From positions 28,257,501-28,321,500 of the forward strand of contig NC_080588.1 of assembly GCF_029962835.1 (NCBI RefSeq): a stretch of 64,000 nucleotides of DNA, written 5' to 3'. The DNA is from Magnolia sinica. Taxonomy: Eukaryota > Streptophyta > Magnoliopsida > Magnoliales > Magnoliaceae. Positions 34,215-46,274 of this stretch are shown here, piece by piece. The notes under the pieces are model-generated. The model saw only the letters and a list, made by a program, of their open reading frames with translations. It was not told the DNA's origin and made no database searches. The translations under genes were made by a program, and so were the position numbers. How positions within the stretch are numbered: the stretch's first letter is position 1; every line of letters starts with the position of its first letter.

Positions 34215-36349
34215 AGAGAGAGAGAGTTTGTATTGCACCGCTGGTGTCGCACCGGGTCGACTTGTTATCGAGTCAAGGTGAGATGGACGATTGGACCTAG
34301 TTCATGTTTAGATCAGGCTTGTTAGTTGTCCTGGGTGCTAAATGTTCCAATACATAAAGAAAAGGAGGCAAATAGAAAGGAAGAGGAGAAGTAGAAAGAG
34401 AAGGAAGAAGAAGTGAGAGAGGAGTTCTGTCGAGTCACCATTGCCTTGTCACCAGATTCTCTGAGTTGACTTAGTGAGTTTCTGGAGTCCAGCAGCATTT
34501 TAGAACCAGTTCGGGTCTCTTTCAGTCAACAACTTCAGGTCTTTGCTAGATCGGATCATGGGCTCATCGGGTTTTGAAGTGACTTGGTTTAGCACTAAGT
34601 CGAGTCGATTCATATCTCGTTAGGTCAAATCTGATCATCATTGAGTCGAACTTGTTAAGATGAAGATCAACCCAACCACATCAGAATCTTCATTGTTTTA
34701 TGTGCAACCAACACCTAGGAATCGAGCCTTTCTCTAGTCTAAGTCTGAGTTGAGTTGAATCGAGAGGGCTAGGTAGATGGAATTACACAATTTTCAAAGT
34801 TTAAGTCTATTTTGAATGAAAATAAATTGATGATAAATTTCCATTTAAATTGTAGAAATTGTAAGTTTGCAATTACCTCATTTGGATTCCGAGATTGAAG
34901 TCAATTTAAATTAGAATTTGGATCAATTGAGGTATGTAATATCTCAACTCTCCTATTGACTTCAAATTATAGATTAAATTAGAGACTAATGTAGTTTTAT
35001 TAAATGCCTATGTGGATGATTAAATGTGGGACTTGTGATTTCCCCAAAACTCCTTATTGGATTGCATTTTTAGCCATCAAAACCTACTTGGGCGAGAAAC
35101 ACCCTTCAAGCTTTCCTACATTATGATAGTTAGTTTAGCTTATTTATTTTTATTACTTGCTTAATATAGTATTCAGTGCAATGAATGATAAATGTTGGTT
35201 TTTATTTGAATAATTATTTATATATAATTAATATTTAGATTTTAATTCAAGTATTCTAATACATTATAAATCTCAAATTTCTCCATTCTGACTTGAGATG
35301 AGTACTTTACAGGTATATTTGTCATTGATGATGTATGTTGAATTGATTGTGGTTTGTTTTACCACTTGGAAATGTTTCCTCAAACTATTGCTCATTCTTT
35401 TAATGTATTAAATGTTTTTTGGACGTAGCCTTACTATCTCGTGGGTTATTTGTGCCCATGTGGCTTATGAGTTGAAATCCTTTTACAGTGTCCTTGAATG
35501 GATTTGATGCCTAATGTGGCTTGTTGAGAGGAACCATTTTTGTTGGATTTATGTATGAATTTATGATGGTAAAGTCATTTGATGGATCATGATAGGCCAC
35601 TAGTTATAGAGGTTTATATAAATGGAGTGCCCTGATTTCATTGTATTACAAACACTACTTATAATCATTAAAACATATTATAATCCTACTTGTTAAAGTC
35701 TCAAGATCTAAGATGATGGTATGGGACACTATGCCCAAGCTGTTTGTTAGGTGATGAGCCCCTTATAGTGACCTTTGAGCTTCCTTAAAACGGTTGTTTG
35801 TAAATTGGACTAATAATGTTAGGCTAATCATGCATTTTATGGCATACGGGCGATATTAGGTGGCTAATCTGGATGTTCTGGTAGCACATACCCTTTCTTG
35901 ATATATTTTCTCTAGCTCCCAGACCATTGTCGATCAACCCAATTTGTGTGAGCTAGTCACTTGAGCCATACTTGTTATACTTTTGCTAGTGACTAGCCAC
36001 TTAAGATTACATGTGGGTTTTGTCCCACTAGTGGGTTTTTACCCAAAGCCACCTGGATGTGCATCCCTAGGCTGATGAGCATGTGCATGCATTCATGCAT
36101 TTAAACAATAGCATCAATGTGTATTATTTAAAATGATGTATGCGTGTCTTGTGAATTTTCCTTATTATTATAATGGTCATTATGAATTAGTTGTTTTAGA
36201 CTTTTCTTGAAAACTAATTCTTAACTGTTATGATGGTATGATAAATCTTTAGGGTATACCTCATTAGGATAGCCATTGATGTTATCGAACCATATTCGGT
36301 TGGTGCAGGGAATGTAGATAATATGCAGGTTAGTGCTCATGTGGAGCAT

Positions 36350-38012
36350 GAGGATATTAATTTTGGGTAATTCGGCTGGGGCTAAATTTTGGGTAATTCA
36401 GCTACAGAGAGTGTCACCTTCAGTCTCACCGAAGACCTCTTTTAATGCGATCAAAACCTCTTTTAGTGTGACTGCAAACCACCTTTAGTGCGATTGAAAG
36501 TGCCCAAATATCTCCAGCAGCTTTCCTGTCTAATTCGTTTCGACCAAACTTCAAAATCGATGTGACCGAACATAACTCAGTGTGACCGAACCCCCACTCG
36601 GTGCAACCGAAAATTATCCGTTATAGATCTGTTAGAGCCTTTTTCTTATAAAACTAGCAACCAGATCTTTGTAGACTTGATGAATTTTGGTATTTTAGAT
36701 AACCTAGTGCATCCCAAGCTCTACCAAACCTCTTAGGTTGTATCTCATTGAGATTCATGCTTTCTTCTTAGTGATTCTTTACTTTAATGAGCATTCCAAG
36801 CTCCCCTACAAGTAGATAGTGATCTTAAGCCCTCTCTAGAGTTTAGACACAATTTATCTTGGCAAACTCAAGTGTTTATTAATCTCTAGAGTGTCTATTA
36901 AGCAGAATCCCCTAGGCTTTATAACTTTCCATTAGTGGTAGGAGATTCTACCTAACCTCTCATCACTTTGGTCACCGCATTGGAGCATCACATGCAAGGT
37001 GTTTGATTTTGGAACTGAAGCCTTGGCAAAGCATCGATATCATGATCGGGGGAGCAAAGGGGAGTTGATTGAAGCATGGGAGAGTATCGATCAAGCAACC
37101 CGAGACAAATCTATAAAATGGGATCAATCCAATAAGTAAGTTGTCATGTATAAGAGTCTGTATACACGCCTTCATTGTGTAAGATTAAGTGTAAGAGTTC
37201 GAATTACCAAACTCGGCTAGGTTCTTATGTAGGACATTGGCCCTTTTGTAGGGCCTAAATCAAAATCCCTATGTAGGCCACCGAACATGGGTGCATACGT
37301 GTTAGTCTCTATGGGAACCTCTGGCGAGAATAAACATAAGTTCTTGAATTAGAACCAAGGCTATTGGTTAGCCTACAGAAAACCAACTAAAATCTCTTGT
37401 AGGAGCCTCTAATGGGAGTGTACGTCTGTAGGTTCATGTGTAAGACCAAGGTTCGTGGCGAGTTTATAAAAAATCACATAAAGTCTCTTGCAGGAGCTGA
37501 TCCTTGTGTAGGATTGTAAGGTTAAAGGTGAACCTGATTTAAAACCTCTGATAGTGAAATTCGATATACTCATGGGTTAAGTGCGTCCACCGAAAATCGA
37601 GTAGGAAAACCGAACCACTATACATGCTTGTGTTTGGGATTGTTATTTGAGCACTTGTTTAAGTATACTTATGTAGTGAATGTTTAATTATATGTATGTA
37701 TAATTAGATTAATGCTAGGTGTTGATAGTTAACACATATCCCACATACATATGTACACTATCATGTTTATAAACCAGTTGCTTAATTGCCACATCCTTTG
37801 TAGTCTATGTGATTGGACCCTTTAATGACTTGGAAGCCTTAGAGTTAATTGTTTTGTTTAGTTTAATTTGCATATTAGTTTCAATAGGCAATTAGATTTA
37901 AAGGCACGATTTTTAATTGGTCCTAATCACCCCCTCTAGATCATAACCATCATTCCTTATCTCCATCAAGCTTCTGCATATAGCCTGTGGTATTCCACCA
38001 CACGCAATTTCA
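36350..38012 (+). mobile_element. 5' LTR of Copia element D1, 5'-truncated
   Basis: Aligns with the 3' LTR 39841-41785 from about 36350 on ('TCAGTCTCACCGAAGACCTC' near 36419, 'GTTCTTATGTAGG' near 37222) and ends GCAATTTCA at 38012 like the 3' LTR at 41785. The first 500 bp or so of the LTR are missing; LTR E sequence lies there instead. The exact left border is uncertain by some tens of bases. Confidence 0.8.
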
Positions 38013-38028
38013 ATTAGCATCAGAGCGG
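38013..38028 (+). promoter_or_regulatory. Primer binding site (initiator tRNA-Met type) of D1
   Basis: ATTAGCATCAGAGCGG directly follows the LTR end and is a variant of the usual Copia TGGTATCAGAGC site that pairs with initiator tRNA-Met. Confidence 0.75.
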
Positions 38029-38081
38029 ATAGCTCTCGAAGGGCTTAACCGCCTTGAGTTAATCCAAGGGGTTTAACAATG

Positions 38082-39130
38082 ATGTCTACCCAAGAGGGGT
38101 ATGCGGTCACATGACTGTCATATTTTGACATGTCTAACTACGCCAATTGAAAGGCTAAGATGATGGTCTTTCTAAAATCCCTTAACCCTATGGTTTGGGC
38201 TATTGTCGAACAAGGATTGACAATGCCTATGGAACAAGTCATGATTGAGGGAAGAACCATTAGCGCTCCTAACGATAAATTCAGATGAAGTGCCAATGAG
38301 AGAGCGCAGTATACCTATAATGCCAAAGCTCTCAATGCCATTTACTATGCGATTTTCCCCAATTAATTTAAATGTATATGCACATGTGAAATAGGAAAGG
38401 AAGCATGGTGCATATTGGAAATCTCCTATGAGGGAACTAGCACAACAAAGAGATCGAAGCTTCAGCTCTTAATAATTTATTTTGAAAATATTAAAATAGA
38501 AAAGTCTGAAACTTTCAAGGAATTCTATTTTAAACTGAATGATATTTGCAATTACATGTGGGGCTTAAGAGATGATTTTGGAAGTATGTATATGTAGGAA
38601 AATACTTACATCCCTACCGGATAGGTTCACTCCCAAGATAACCTTAATAGAAGAGTATAAGAATATAGATGAAATGAAAGTAAAAGAACTCTTAGATTCC
38701 TAACAAATATTTGAACTACACTTTAAGACCTCCTCTAGTGCAAAGAAATTTATTGTCCTTAAAACACTTCGTATGCATTCACATAGGCTTAAGACAGTTA
38801 TATCTGAAAGTGATAGTGATGATGGGGATGAGGATAAGGAATTCAAAAGAAAATTTAAGAAATTTCTTAAATCGAGTAGAGAGAAGAGTTGTGATAAGAG
38901 GAATAAAACGACTGAGAAACGAAAGAAAATTTCTGTTAAATAACCTAAGTCAGTCCAATGTTACAATTGTGAGGGTTATGTACATATTGCCTCCGACTAT
39001 CCTAACAAAACAAGATCTAAATGCTAGGCTATAGAGGCAACATGAGATGATACAGAGGAGTCTGAATCCGCTTCAGAAGACTCCTCTAGTGTTGAAGACC
39101 TTAGTCACCTACATGTCTTAATGGCCTAAC
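38082..39130 (+). pseudogene. Copia gag (UBN2 type) of element D1
   Basis: Starts at ATG 38082. The frame, with stops and shifts, reads 'MVFLKSLNPMVW', 'NAKALNAIYCAI', 'EISYEGTSTTKRSKLQLL' (38415-38475) and 'FKEFYFKLNDIC', the gag/UBN2 core of Sirevirus-like Copia elements. A Lys/Asp/Glu-rich linker follows. The zinc knuckle at 38959-39000 reads C-Y-N-C-E-G-Y-V-H...D-Y, so the last Cys is a Tyr (TGT to TAT). Gag would package the element RNA; this copy has several stops (38130, 38594, 38941). Its homologue D2 lacks this part. Confidence 0.82.
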
Positions 39131-39840
39131 CACAATATCCCTCCCTAGAGATTTGGGAGACCATACACTTCAAGAAGGTGGCCTTAAAATGTCCCATTGG
39201 GCTCAATTGAAAATCATAGGATTTTAATCTCATCTTAATGCTTTATAGTTAAATCAAAGGATTTCAGCCTCATAGTGAACATATATGAAAATCTAAGGAT
39301 TCTAGCCTTATTTGTCTTGATAGTTTAAGCTTTAAAGTTGTTGAATCTTAATATCATATGTTTTTAGTTTAGACTATCATTGGTCATTCTCATCTTAATT
39401 AGTATATTTTTTGAATAACCTTAATTAACATGCTCCATAATTTTAATGATCATATGCACCCTTTAATCCCCTGTTAGTATGTGCTTTATGATTGGTAAAT
39501 CTATGACCTATAGAGTTGTTTCATACTATGTTTTTATTGGTATATTTATTGGAACTAAATCTTTGTTAAATACTAACAAAAATGGAGAAAAAGATCAAGT
39601 CCCACAAAAACAATGAATTTTGTATTACAGGGTTTGTTTGTTGTTGTAGGGATTGATGAGATAGGGCGAGCAAGTATGGGGGAGCATTGCAAGTGTTACA
39701 TGTCTCAAGTCCTGTATTTAAATTTGTATATCATTATAATCTTTGACATGTAATATTTTTTGTTGTTTTAGTATGTCATTGGTATGGACCATGACATTGT
39801 TTAGGTTAAGTTTTTGTCACGTAATTGACAAATGGAGAGA
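39131..39840 (+). other. Remnant internal region and polypurine tract of D1
   Basis: Protease, integrase, RT and RNase H are all missing: gag is followed after a short A+T-rich stretch by the 3' internal end ('GTCACGTAATTGACAAATGGAGAGA', 39817-39840), whose purine run primes the second strand. Repeats of 'AATCTAAGGATTTCAGCC' type lie near 39215-39310. No gene is seen here. Confidence 0.7.
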
Positions 39841-41785
39841 TCGTTAGTACACTGATTTATACACCCTATTTGTCAATCATGTGAGTCTTTGTGTCATAAA
39901 GTTAGTTGAGCCCTTGGAAGCTGAAGACAAAAGACACAAGTGAAGGTGGAGCATCAAGGTGCAAAGAATAGGTAAACACGGCACTGTGGTGACCCTAACC
40001 TTCGACCCAAAATAACTTGAACCTCTAGATGATCTTAAACCCAATAGGAAAACTCTTTATTGATCATCCCTTAAGCCATATGAGCCTAGATTGACCATCC
40101 TTAAATTGGCTTTAAATGTCCCATATTACTGAGAAAATTGCACATCGGTCCCACCAAACCCACCTTCAGTCTAACCGAAAATGGCTAAAATAGGACAATG
40201 TGCTGAGGAAGAATTCCAAGTAATCCTGCTACAACTGAGTATAACCTTCGGTCTCACCGAAAAGCTCTTTCGGTGGGACCGAAGACCACCTTTGGTGCGA
40301 CCAAAAGTGCCTAAATCTGTCCAATGGCTTTCCTGTCTAATCCGATTCGATCGAACTTCAAAATCGGTGTGACTGAACATAGCTCGGTGCGACTGAACCT
40401 CCACTCGGTGTGATCGAAGACTAGCTATTATAAATCCGTTGGAGCCCTTTTCTTATAAATCTAACAACTAGATCTTTGTGGATATTATGAATTTTGGCAT
40501 TTTAGAGACCGTAGTGCATCCCAAGCTCTACCAAATCTCCTAGGCTCTATCCCATTGAGATCCATGCTCTCTTCTTAGTGATGCTTCATTCTGATGAGCA
40601 TTCTAAGCTCCTTTACAAGAAGTCCATGATCTCAAGCCCTCTCTAGAGTTTAGACACCATTTCTCTTTGCAAACTCAAGTATCTATCAATCTCTAGGGTG
40701 TACATCAAGTAAAATCCCCTAAGCTTTACAACTTCCCATTAATGGTAGGAGATTCTACCTAACCTCCCATCACTCTTGTCACTGTATCGGAGCATCACAT
40801 GCAAGGTATTTGATCTTGAAGCTGAAGCCTTGGCAAAGCATCGGCATCATGATCGAGGGAGCAAAGGGGAGCCGATTGAAGCACATGAGAGCATCGATCA
40901 AGCAACCCGACACAATGCTACAAAAGGGCTCAATTCAACAAGTTGTCATGTGTAAGAGTTTGTATGCACTCCTTCCTTGCGTAGAATTGAGTATAAGCTT
41001 TGAATTTCCAAACTTGACTAGGTTCTTGTGTAGGGCCTAAATCAAAGTCCTTGTATAGGCCACCGAACACAGGTGCTTATATGTTAGTCTTCGTGAGAGC
41101 CTCCAGTGAGAGAAAATGTAGGTCCTTAGATTAGGTCCAAGGTTGTTGGTTAACATTTAGAAAACCAACTAAAGTCTCATGCGGAGCCTTCGGCGATAGT
41201 GTACATTTGTAGGTTCTTATATAGGACCGATGTTCGTGACAAGCCTATAGAAAACCACTTAAAGTCTCTTGCAGGAGCAGGTCCTTATGTAAGACTGTAA
41301 AGGTTAGAGGTGAACCTGATTTAAAACTTCTGTTAGTGAAATCTAGTACACTCATGGGTTGAGTGCGTCTGCCAAGAGTGGACTAGGGAAACTGAACCAC
41401 TATACATGCTTGTATTTAGGATTATTATTTGAGCACTTATTTAATTATGATTATGTGATGATTGCTTAATTATATGTATTCATGATTAAATGAATGTTAG
41501 GTATTGATGGTTAGCACATCTCACACACAAATGTATACTATTATATTTAGATACTAGTTGCTTAATTGCCACATCATTTGTAGTCTATGTGATTGGACCT
41601 TCTAATGGCTTGAAAGCCTTAGAGGTAGTTTCCTTACTTTAAGTAGGCAATTGAATTTAAAGGTACAATTTTTTAATTGGTCGTAATCACCCCCCCCCCC
41701 CCCCCCTCTTAGAACATGGCCATCATTCCTTAGCTCCGCCAAGCTTCCGTATATAGCCCGTGGCATCCCGTTATGTGCAATTTCA
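39841..41785 (+). mobile_element. 3' LTR of Copia element D1 (1945 bp)
   Basis: Starts TCGTTAGTACAC right after the purine tract and ends GCAATTTCA. It carries repeats of the kind 'TTCGGTCTCACCGAAAAGC' and 'CGGTGGGACCGAAGACC' at 40240-40400 that can form short hairpins. A run of 17 C lies near its 3' end. Downstream is the interrupted minus-strand Gypsy gag. Confidence 0.82.
41690..41706 (+). repeat. C17 homopolymer
   Basis: Seventeen consecutive C in the D1 3' LTR, where the 5' LTR has only five (near 37930). Homopolymer length is uncertain in long-read assemblies. Confidence 0.85.
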
Positions 41786-43056
41786 TATTGTAGTTGGGTG
41801 GCAGAGGATTCAAAGGTGGCGTAGGTTGTATGGGAGACAACAATCACTTTTACACTAACATAGCCATGATATGGCTGTATGTTTGTGTGAGCGGGGTGAA
41901 CTTCTTAAGTTCCCTCGCCATCTTCCAATTTTGATAGGGGTATTGCATGTTACCCCTAAATTGTTGTTGTTGTTGTTGTTGTTGCGGTTGTGGCTGTGAT
42001 GGTGGTGGTAGTTATGGAATTTGTTGCGATGGACGAGGTTGGTATCTTTACTGGTGTTACTGAGGTTGGTATTGTTGATGAAGCTGACGTCGCTGTTGGG
42101 GAGCTTACTAACTGCCTTGAGTAATGACGATGATGTTGTTGACTTTTGTCTAACGTTGGATTGAACCATTTCCATTTCATTATCTCAAGGGTTTTGCCCC
42201 TAAGCTTGCTCCATTTTTCTAAAACGATTTGATGCATGCAAGGGGTAATTGTTCTGGCCCTTATGCCGACCTCAACTTGCTTCTCTACATGGATGAGCTA
42301 GGTGATGTTTGCATATGGGCATGAGATCAGGTACCCTAAAATACTTAGGTTTTCCAAGTGGATGATCATTGAGATCCACTCCTTGTCATCAATAGGAGTT
42401 CGCATTCGAGCGACCATAGCTCGCTAACATCTAACATAAGTTGACAATGTCTCATCACTTGTTTTCCTTAGGACTACCAAATCTGCCCTCGGCACCATGT
42501 TGAGATTGTAGGCGAATCGGTCGATGAAGGCCTGAAAAAGTTGTTCCCAAGTCTTGATATGGTGACAATCTAATGATGTATACCAATCCAGAGTATCTCC
42601 CTTCAAAATTTTGTGGAATAGGTGGATGAGGGCTCTGTCATTTCCTACCATGACGTTCAACTCAGCTTTGAAATGGGTTGTAGGATAGCCTCTGTTATCG
42701 TATCTCTTTAACTTGGGAACCTCAAAGTTTTGATGTACCCATGCAACTGGGAAGGGACATAGGTCTTTGAACTTTGTCGAGGGGAGGTAAACGCCCTTGT
42801 TGTCACTGAAGCTAATTCTTCATGGCTTGGAGATACTCCCATAACTCCTCCATTTCTATTCCGGCATCTCTCATGATTGAGCTTGTTCTGCTTCTTCGAC
42901 ATAGTGGTCAATTTCTTTAACCCTATGGCTTCCGTTAGGGGGAGCTTGATGTAATATATTTATGTTCCCGACTACAAAAAATTGTTGGAATTGAAAGGCA
43001 CTCCTAGTCATGGGAGGCTGAAAAGCTGAAAAGTGACCTTGTTGGGTATTCATCAC
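41786..43056 (-). pseudogene. Gypsy gag (Tat-like), minus strand, 3'-truncated
   Basis: Read on the minus strand from about 43056. The gag core lies at 42660-42424: 'ALIHLFHKILKGDTLDWYTSLD...IKTWEQLFQAFIDRF', a capsid-type retrotransposon gag domain. Further on come a Gln tract encoded by a (GTT)n run at 41964-41985 on the plus strand, then 'FRGNMQYPYQNWKMARELKKF', then a stop. The reading is cut at 41786 by Copia D1. Nothing on the far side of D1 continues it. Confidence 0.78.
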
Positions 43057-44466
43057 TGCCTGCTAGTTGTAGAGGACTTGACACTGACCCCCACTATGGG
43101 CATCCACCAATACTGGTCTTGGGCTTTAGGTTGGGGAAATTATTGCTATTTAAAATTGAATCATGACTATGCTATGTGCTGGAAATTGACTGGAGAACAT
43201 GGTTGCAAGATCTGTTGAAAATTGATTTGAAATCCCAACTGCGAGGTTGGCTGGAAATTGATTGAGAATCTCAGTTGTAAGATTGTTTTAAGATCAACTC
43301 TCGGTTGTGGGAGGGTATTGAAAAAGTGCCCTATGGTCAAGGGTTGTGATGACCAGTGTCAGAAATCCTGTGAGGATTCCAATGGGCGCTTGGTTTAAAC
43401 TGGAAGCTGGAAAGAACCTTAAAGATAGTTGTTGTGGTCATTAAGATGGGCTATCTTGGTGCTGGCTGTGGTGGCTTATGCCTGCATGAATTACAGAAAC
43501 ATCTCATGCATTGCTTTAACTCCTTGTGCCAATTCTTGGATGATCGACGTGACTCCGCCTGCTATGGATGTGCAGGTCGAGCTTCTATGAGATTGAGTGC
43601 GTGAAAGGGTTGGACTTCTTCCTTATAGTTGGTCATGCCAGTCTGCAATCTGGTTTGAATGATGTTGCGAAAGGAGAGGTTTTTTCGAGAGTGCTTGGCT
43701 TGTAAAGGCGCAGTGGTTTTGGAATTTTTTATGTTTTTTATTTGAAATTGATGAATATGGAAATGCTTAAGAATTGTTAACCACAAGAGATTGAAAATAT
43801 CTTGTTTTTTAAGTTAGGTCTCAACTGGTGTGGCTAGAACTTCCCTAGTGGAGTCACCATTCTATATATGTTGGGATCCCAGGTCAGAATCGACTAAAGG
43901 CCACTTTCCCATGGGTTGCCTCTTTTGAGGGCTTTACATTGGGATTAATTAATTCTATTTGACCAAAGTCGCCACTACCCAATTTCTACGTCTCTATAGT
44001 AGGCTAGACCCTATAGAAACGTTTGAGTAAGGATCCAAAGATTTCCTGTCCTAAGATGACTCTTTAGTTTTGCGAAGATATTATAAGTAAAGGATCATGG
44101 TTATAAAGAGGGAAGGTATTAACACCCATTCTGCCCATACAGATGTACGATCTCTACTTCACAAGATTTGATTGTTCTTGAGGGTGAGATTCAGTTCTCA
44201 TATATGAATGTGTGCAATGCTCACAACAAAATGTGAGGTAATTGGCAAGTTTTATATTGAGCAACTGATTAAATTAGCAAGCATCAGAGCATACTTCCGA
44301 GCCAATTTGGAGGAAAGTGTGATGAATGATGAGATGAATGTAATGCTATGCAATGTTATCGCTAGATGAAGCTTGATTAAAAATAGTTGGGTGGATGGTA
44401 GTGTCGCAAGGATCATATAAAGTGGCTTGGATTAAACTTAGGTCAAGTTCAAGAGGCTAGTGTAGG
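43057..44466 (-). mobile_element. Leader, PBS region and part of the LTR of the minus-strand Gypsy
   Basis: Upstream (to the right) of the gag. A candidate primer site in reverse, 'GTGGAGTCACCATTC' at 43850-43864, resembles the GGCGACTCCACT-type site of this lineage. A possible LTR end (TGTTGGGATCCC in plus orientation) is at 43869. The stretch 43869-44466 would then be LTR, continuing at 52980 beyond the inserted B LTR. Borders are approximate. The open frame at 43562-43786 (minus) is in the leader and has no recognised product. Confidence 0.5.
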
Positions 44467-45185
44467 TGTAACGTCCCAGATTTTTTGCCAACTTGGAGTT
44501 GGACGGCCTTAGGCAATGGGTCTATCATAATGCCTTAGCGACTTAGGAAGGGAGTGATCGAACTTAGCGATGTTAAAGGACCCTAGGATCTAGCCATCCG
44601 GCTAATCTAAACACTGAAGTCTTAGCCTAGGGTTCAAATATAGAAGCGACCCTTCTTTGCTCTCATGAATCACATGGAAGCCCCATGGGCTTCACCTAGG
44701 GCCATTTCTACTTCACTTATACCTCATTTCTAGTCAGTCATACCATTTTCACTCTCAAGTCATCACCCCATTCTCTTCCCAAGCTCTCAAACCTCAATTT
44801 CAAAGTCTCAAATCCCCCTTTCAACCCATCTCCTTAAAAAATCTCACCTTTCACCACCTTATTCATCAGATTTTTCTAAGTACTTTCATATTAGACACAA
44901 ATCCTAAAGCTCAAAGGATGAAGAACTATAATTAAACTAAAATTTATTATAAATAGTAAATATATAAATAAAATAGGTTTTTGACCATTAACCTTTTGGA
45001 ATATCACAAGATAACTAAGTTATTTGGATAGCTTAGCTTCTCCTACCCCAAAATCATATATTGCACGTCGAATAACTCATTCCGATTTATAAGATAGACT
45101 CGTTTCAAAAACTGGGTGGCAGAATCACGACCACCAAAGGGGCGCAGCGCCACCGCCTGGTCGGCGGCGCGCTGCTGGTGCACCG

Positions 45186-45211
45186 AATTTCAGTGGACCC
45201 TCACTGAAATT
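45186..45211. repeat. Perfect 10-bp inverted repeat in the B LTR
   Basis: AATTTCAGTG at 45186-45195 and CACTGAAATT at 45202-45211 with a six-base loop, next to the GC-rich patch. It could form a short hairpin. No function can be assigned. Confidence 0.7.
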
Positions 45212-46265
45212 TTCTGCGTTTTTAGACCGACTTCAAAAAGTCATATCTCCCTCAATATAACTCCGATTTAGGTGATTCAAAAGCCAGATTGAAGCTTGAT
45301 AAGTCTAGTTTCATATAAAAATAAATAAAAATTTTTAATATAGTTAAATCTAGGATGATGTGACAACTGTCCAAAAATTATTAGTTCAGACAGCTGCTAC
45401 TTCTACAATTTTTAGAATTTTTCTAGCATACGAAATTTAATAAAATTTGGTAGAGATAAAGTAGACTTAATGATGAACTACTAAAAAAATAATTAAAATA
45501 TATACTAACTAAAAATCCCAAAAAAAAATATAAAACCACCTAAGGACTGTATCCCGTCATAATTTAGGCGAAAATTGATTAACTACTAAACTAAATAATT
45601 GGTGGATTTATCTTGAACCACCATCTTCACAAATGAGAAGACCTAAAATCATGAGTATCATTGACTCAATGTCTTCTTAAAGACCTACGAGAAATCCCAA
45701 GAGCCTATCGCTCTTGGGAGTACATTGAAACTCCGTATTGGACCTAGACCGCACGTCGAAGGTCCGATGACCGCGAAACTATAGGATTATGTCTGTCCTA
45801 TTGGGCTTGACAACTATCATGAGAATCAAGCCCAAATAGTGTTCCAAAATGCACAACTTAAGCCCTGAGCGAAGTGTGTGAGAAATGCGAATGTCTTTAG
45901 AAAATGTAATGAAACTTAAGTGAATTGGGTCATTCGTTCATGTGCGAAATTGGAGATTTCGGACCGTCTGTTTCTGACCAAACTTCACCCAAGGAAAAAG
46001 GAAATTTTTTTGCTCATATCTGTATACTTATGGCCCCGATCGAGTAAGCATGACTGTTGATCTGACACAGGGTCTCCCACGGTCGATCTGCTCATCAGAT
46101 CGCACCGAAATCACATCCTGGTATAGATCCATTGTCAAGAAAGTTACCCTATGACACATGTGAATAGGGGGCCTCCCTATGAGCCCTGTTTGTTAAAAAC
46201 AGGCGCCCTTTGGAAACAAACAAAGTATACTAAGGTCCTGGGGCCATTTGCATCACTTCTGGGCC

Positions 46266-46274
46266 TATATATAG
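46266..46274 (+). promoter_or_regulatory. TATA box of the second complete B LTR
   Basis: TATATATAG in the context CCTGGGGCCATTTGCATCAC upstream and a GAGA-rich leader downstream, matching 9665 and 5457. Confidence 0.6.

Larger units (their letters stand above)
30460..36350 (+). mobile_element. LTR E, related to family B, 3'-truncated, with nested LTR
   Basis: Begins TGTAACACCCCATAC, as family B LTRs do, and is interrupted after 26 bp by the solo LTR 30486-32615. The rest (32616 to about 36350) shows a diluted B pattern: a TATA-like TATAAAATAG at 34205 followed by (GA)n, a 'GATGGTATGGGACACTATG' block near 35712, and near 36310-36350 a 'GGAGCATGAGGAT' block like the B tail. It ends without a recognisable terminus where Copia D1 starts. 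No gene is seen in it; open frames at 33370-34101 have no recognisable protein. Confidence 0.6.
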
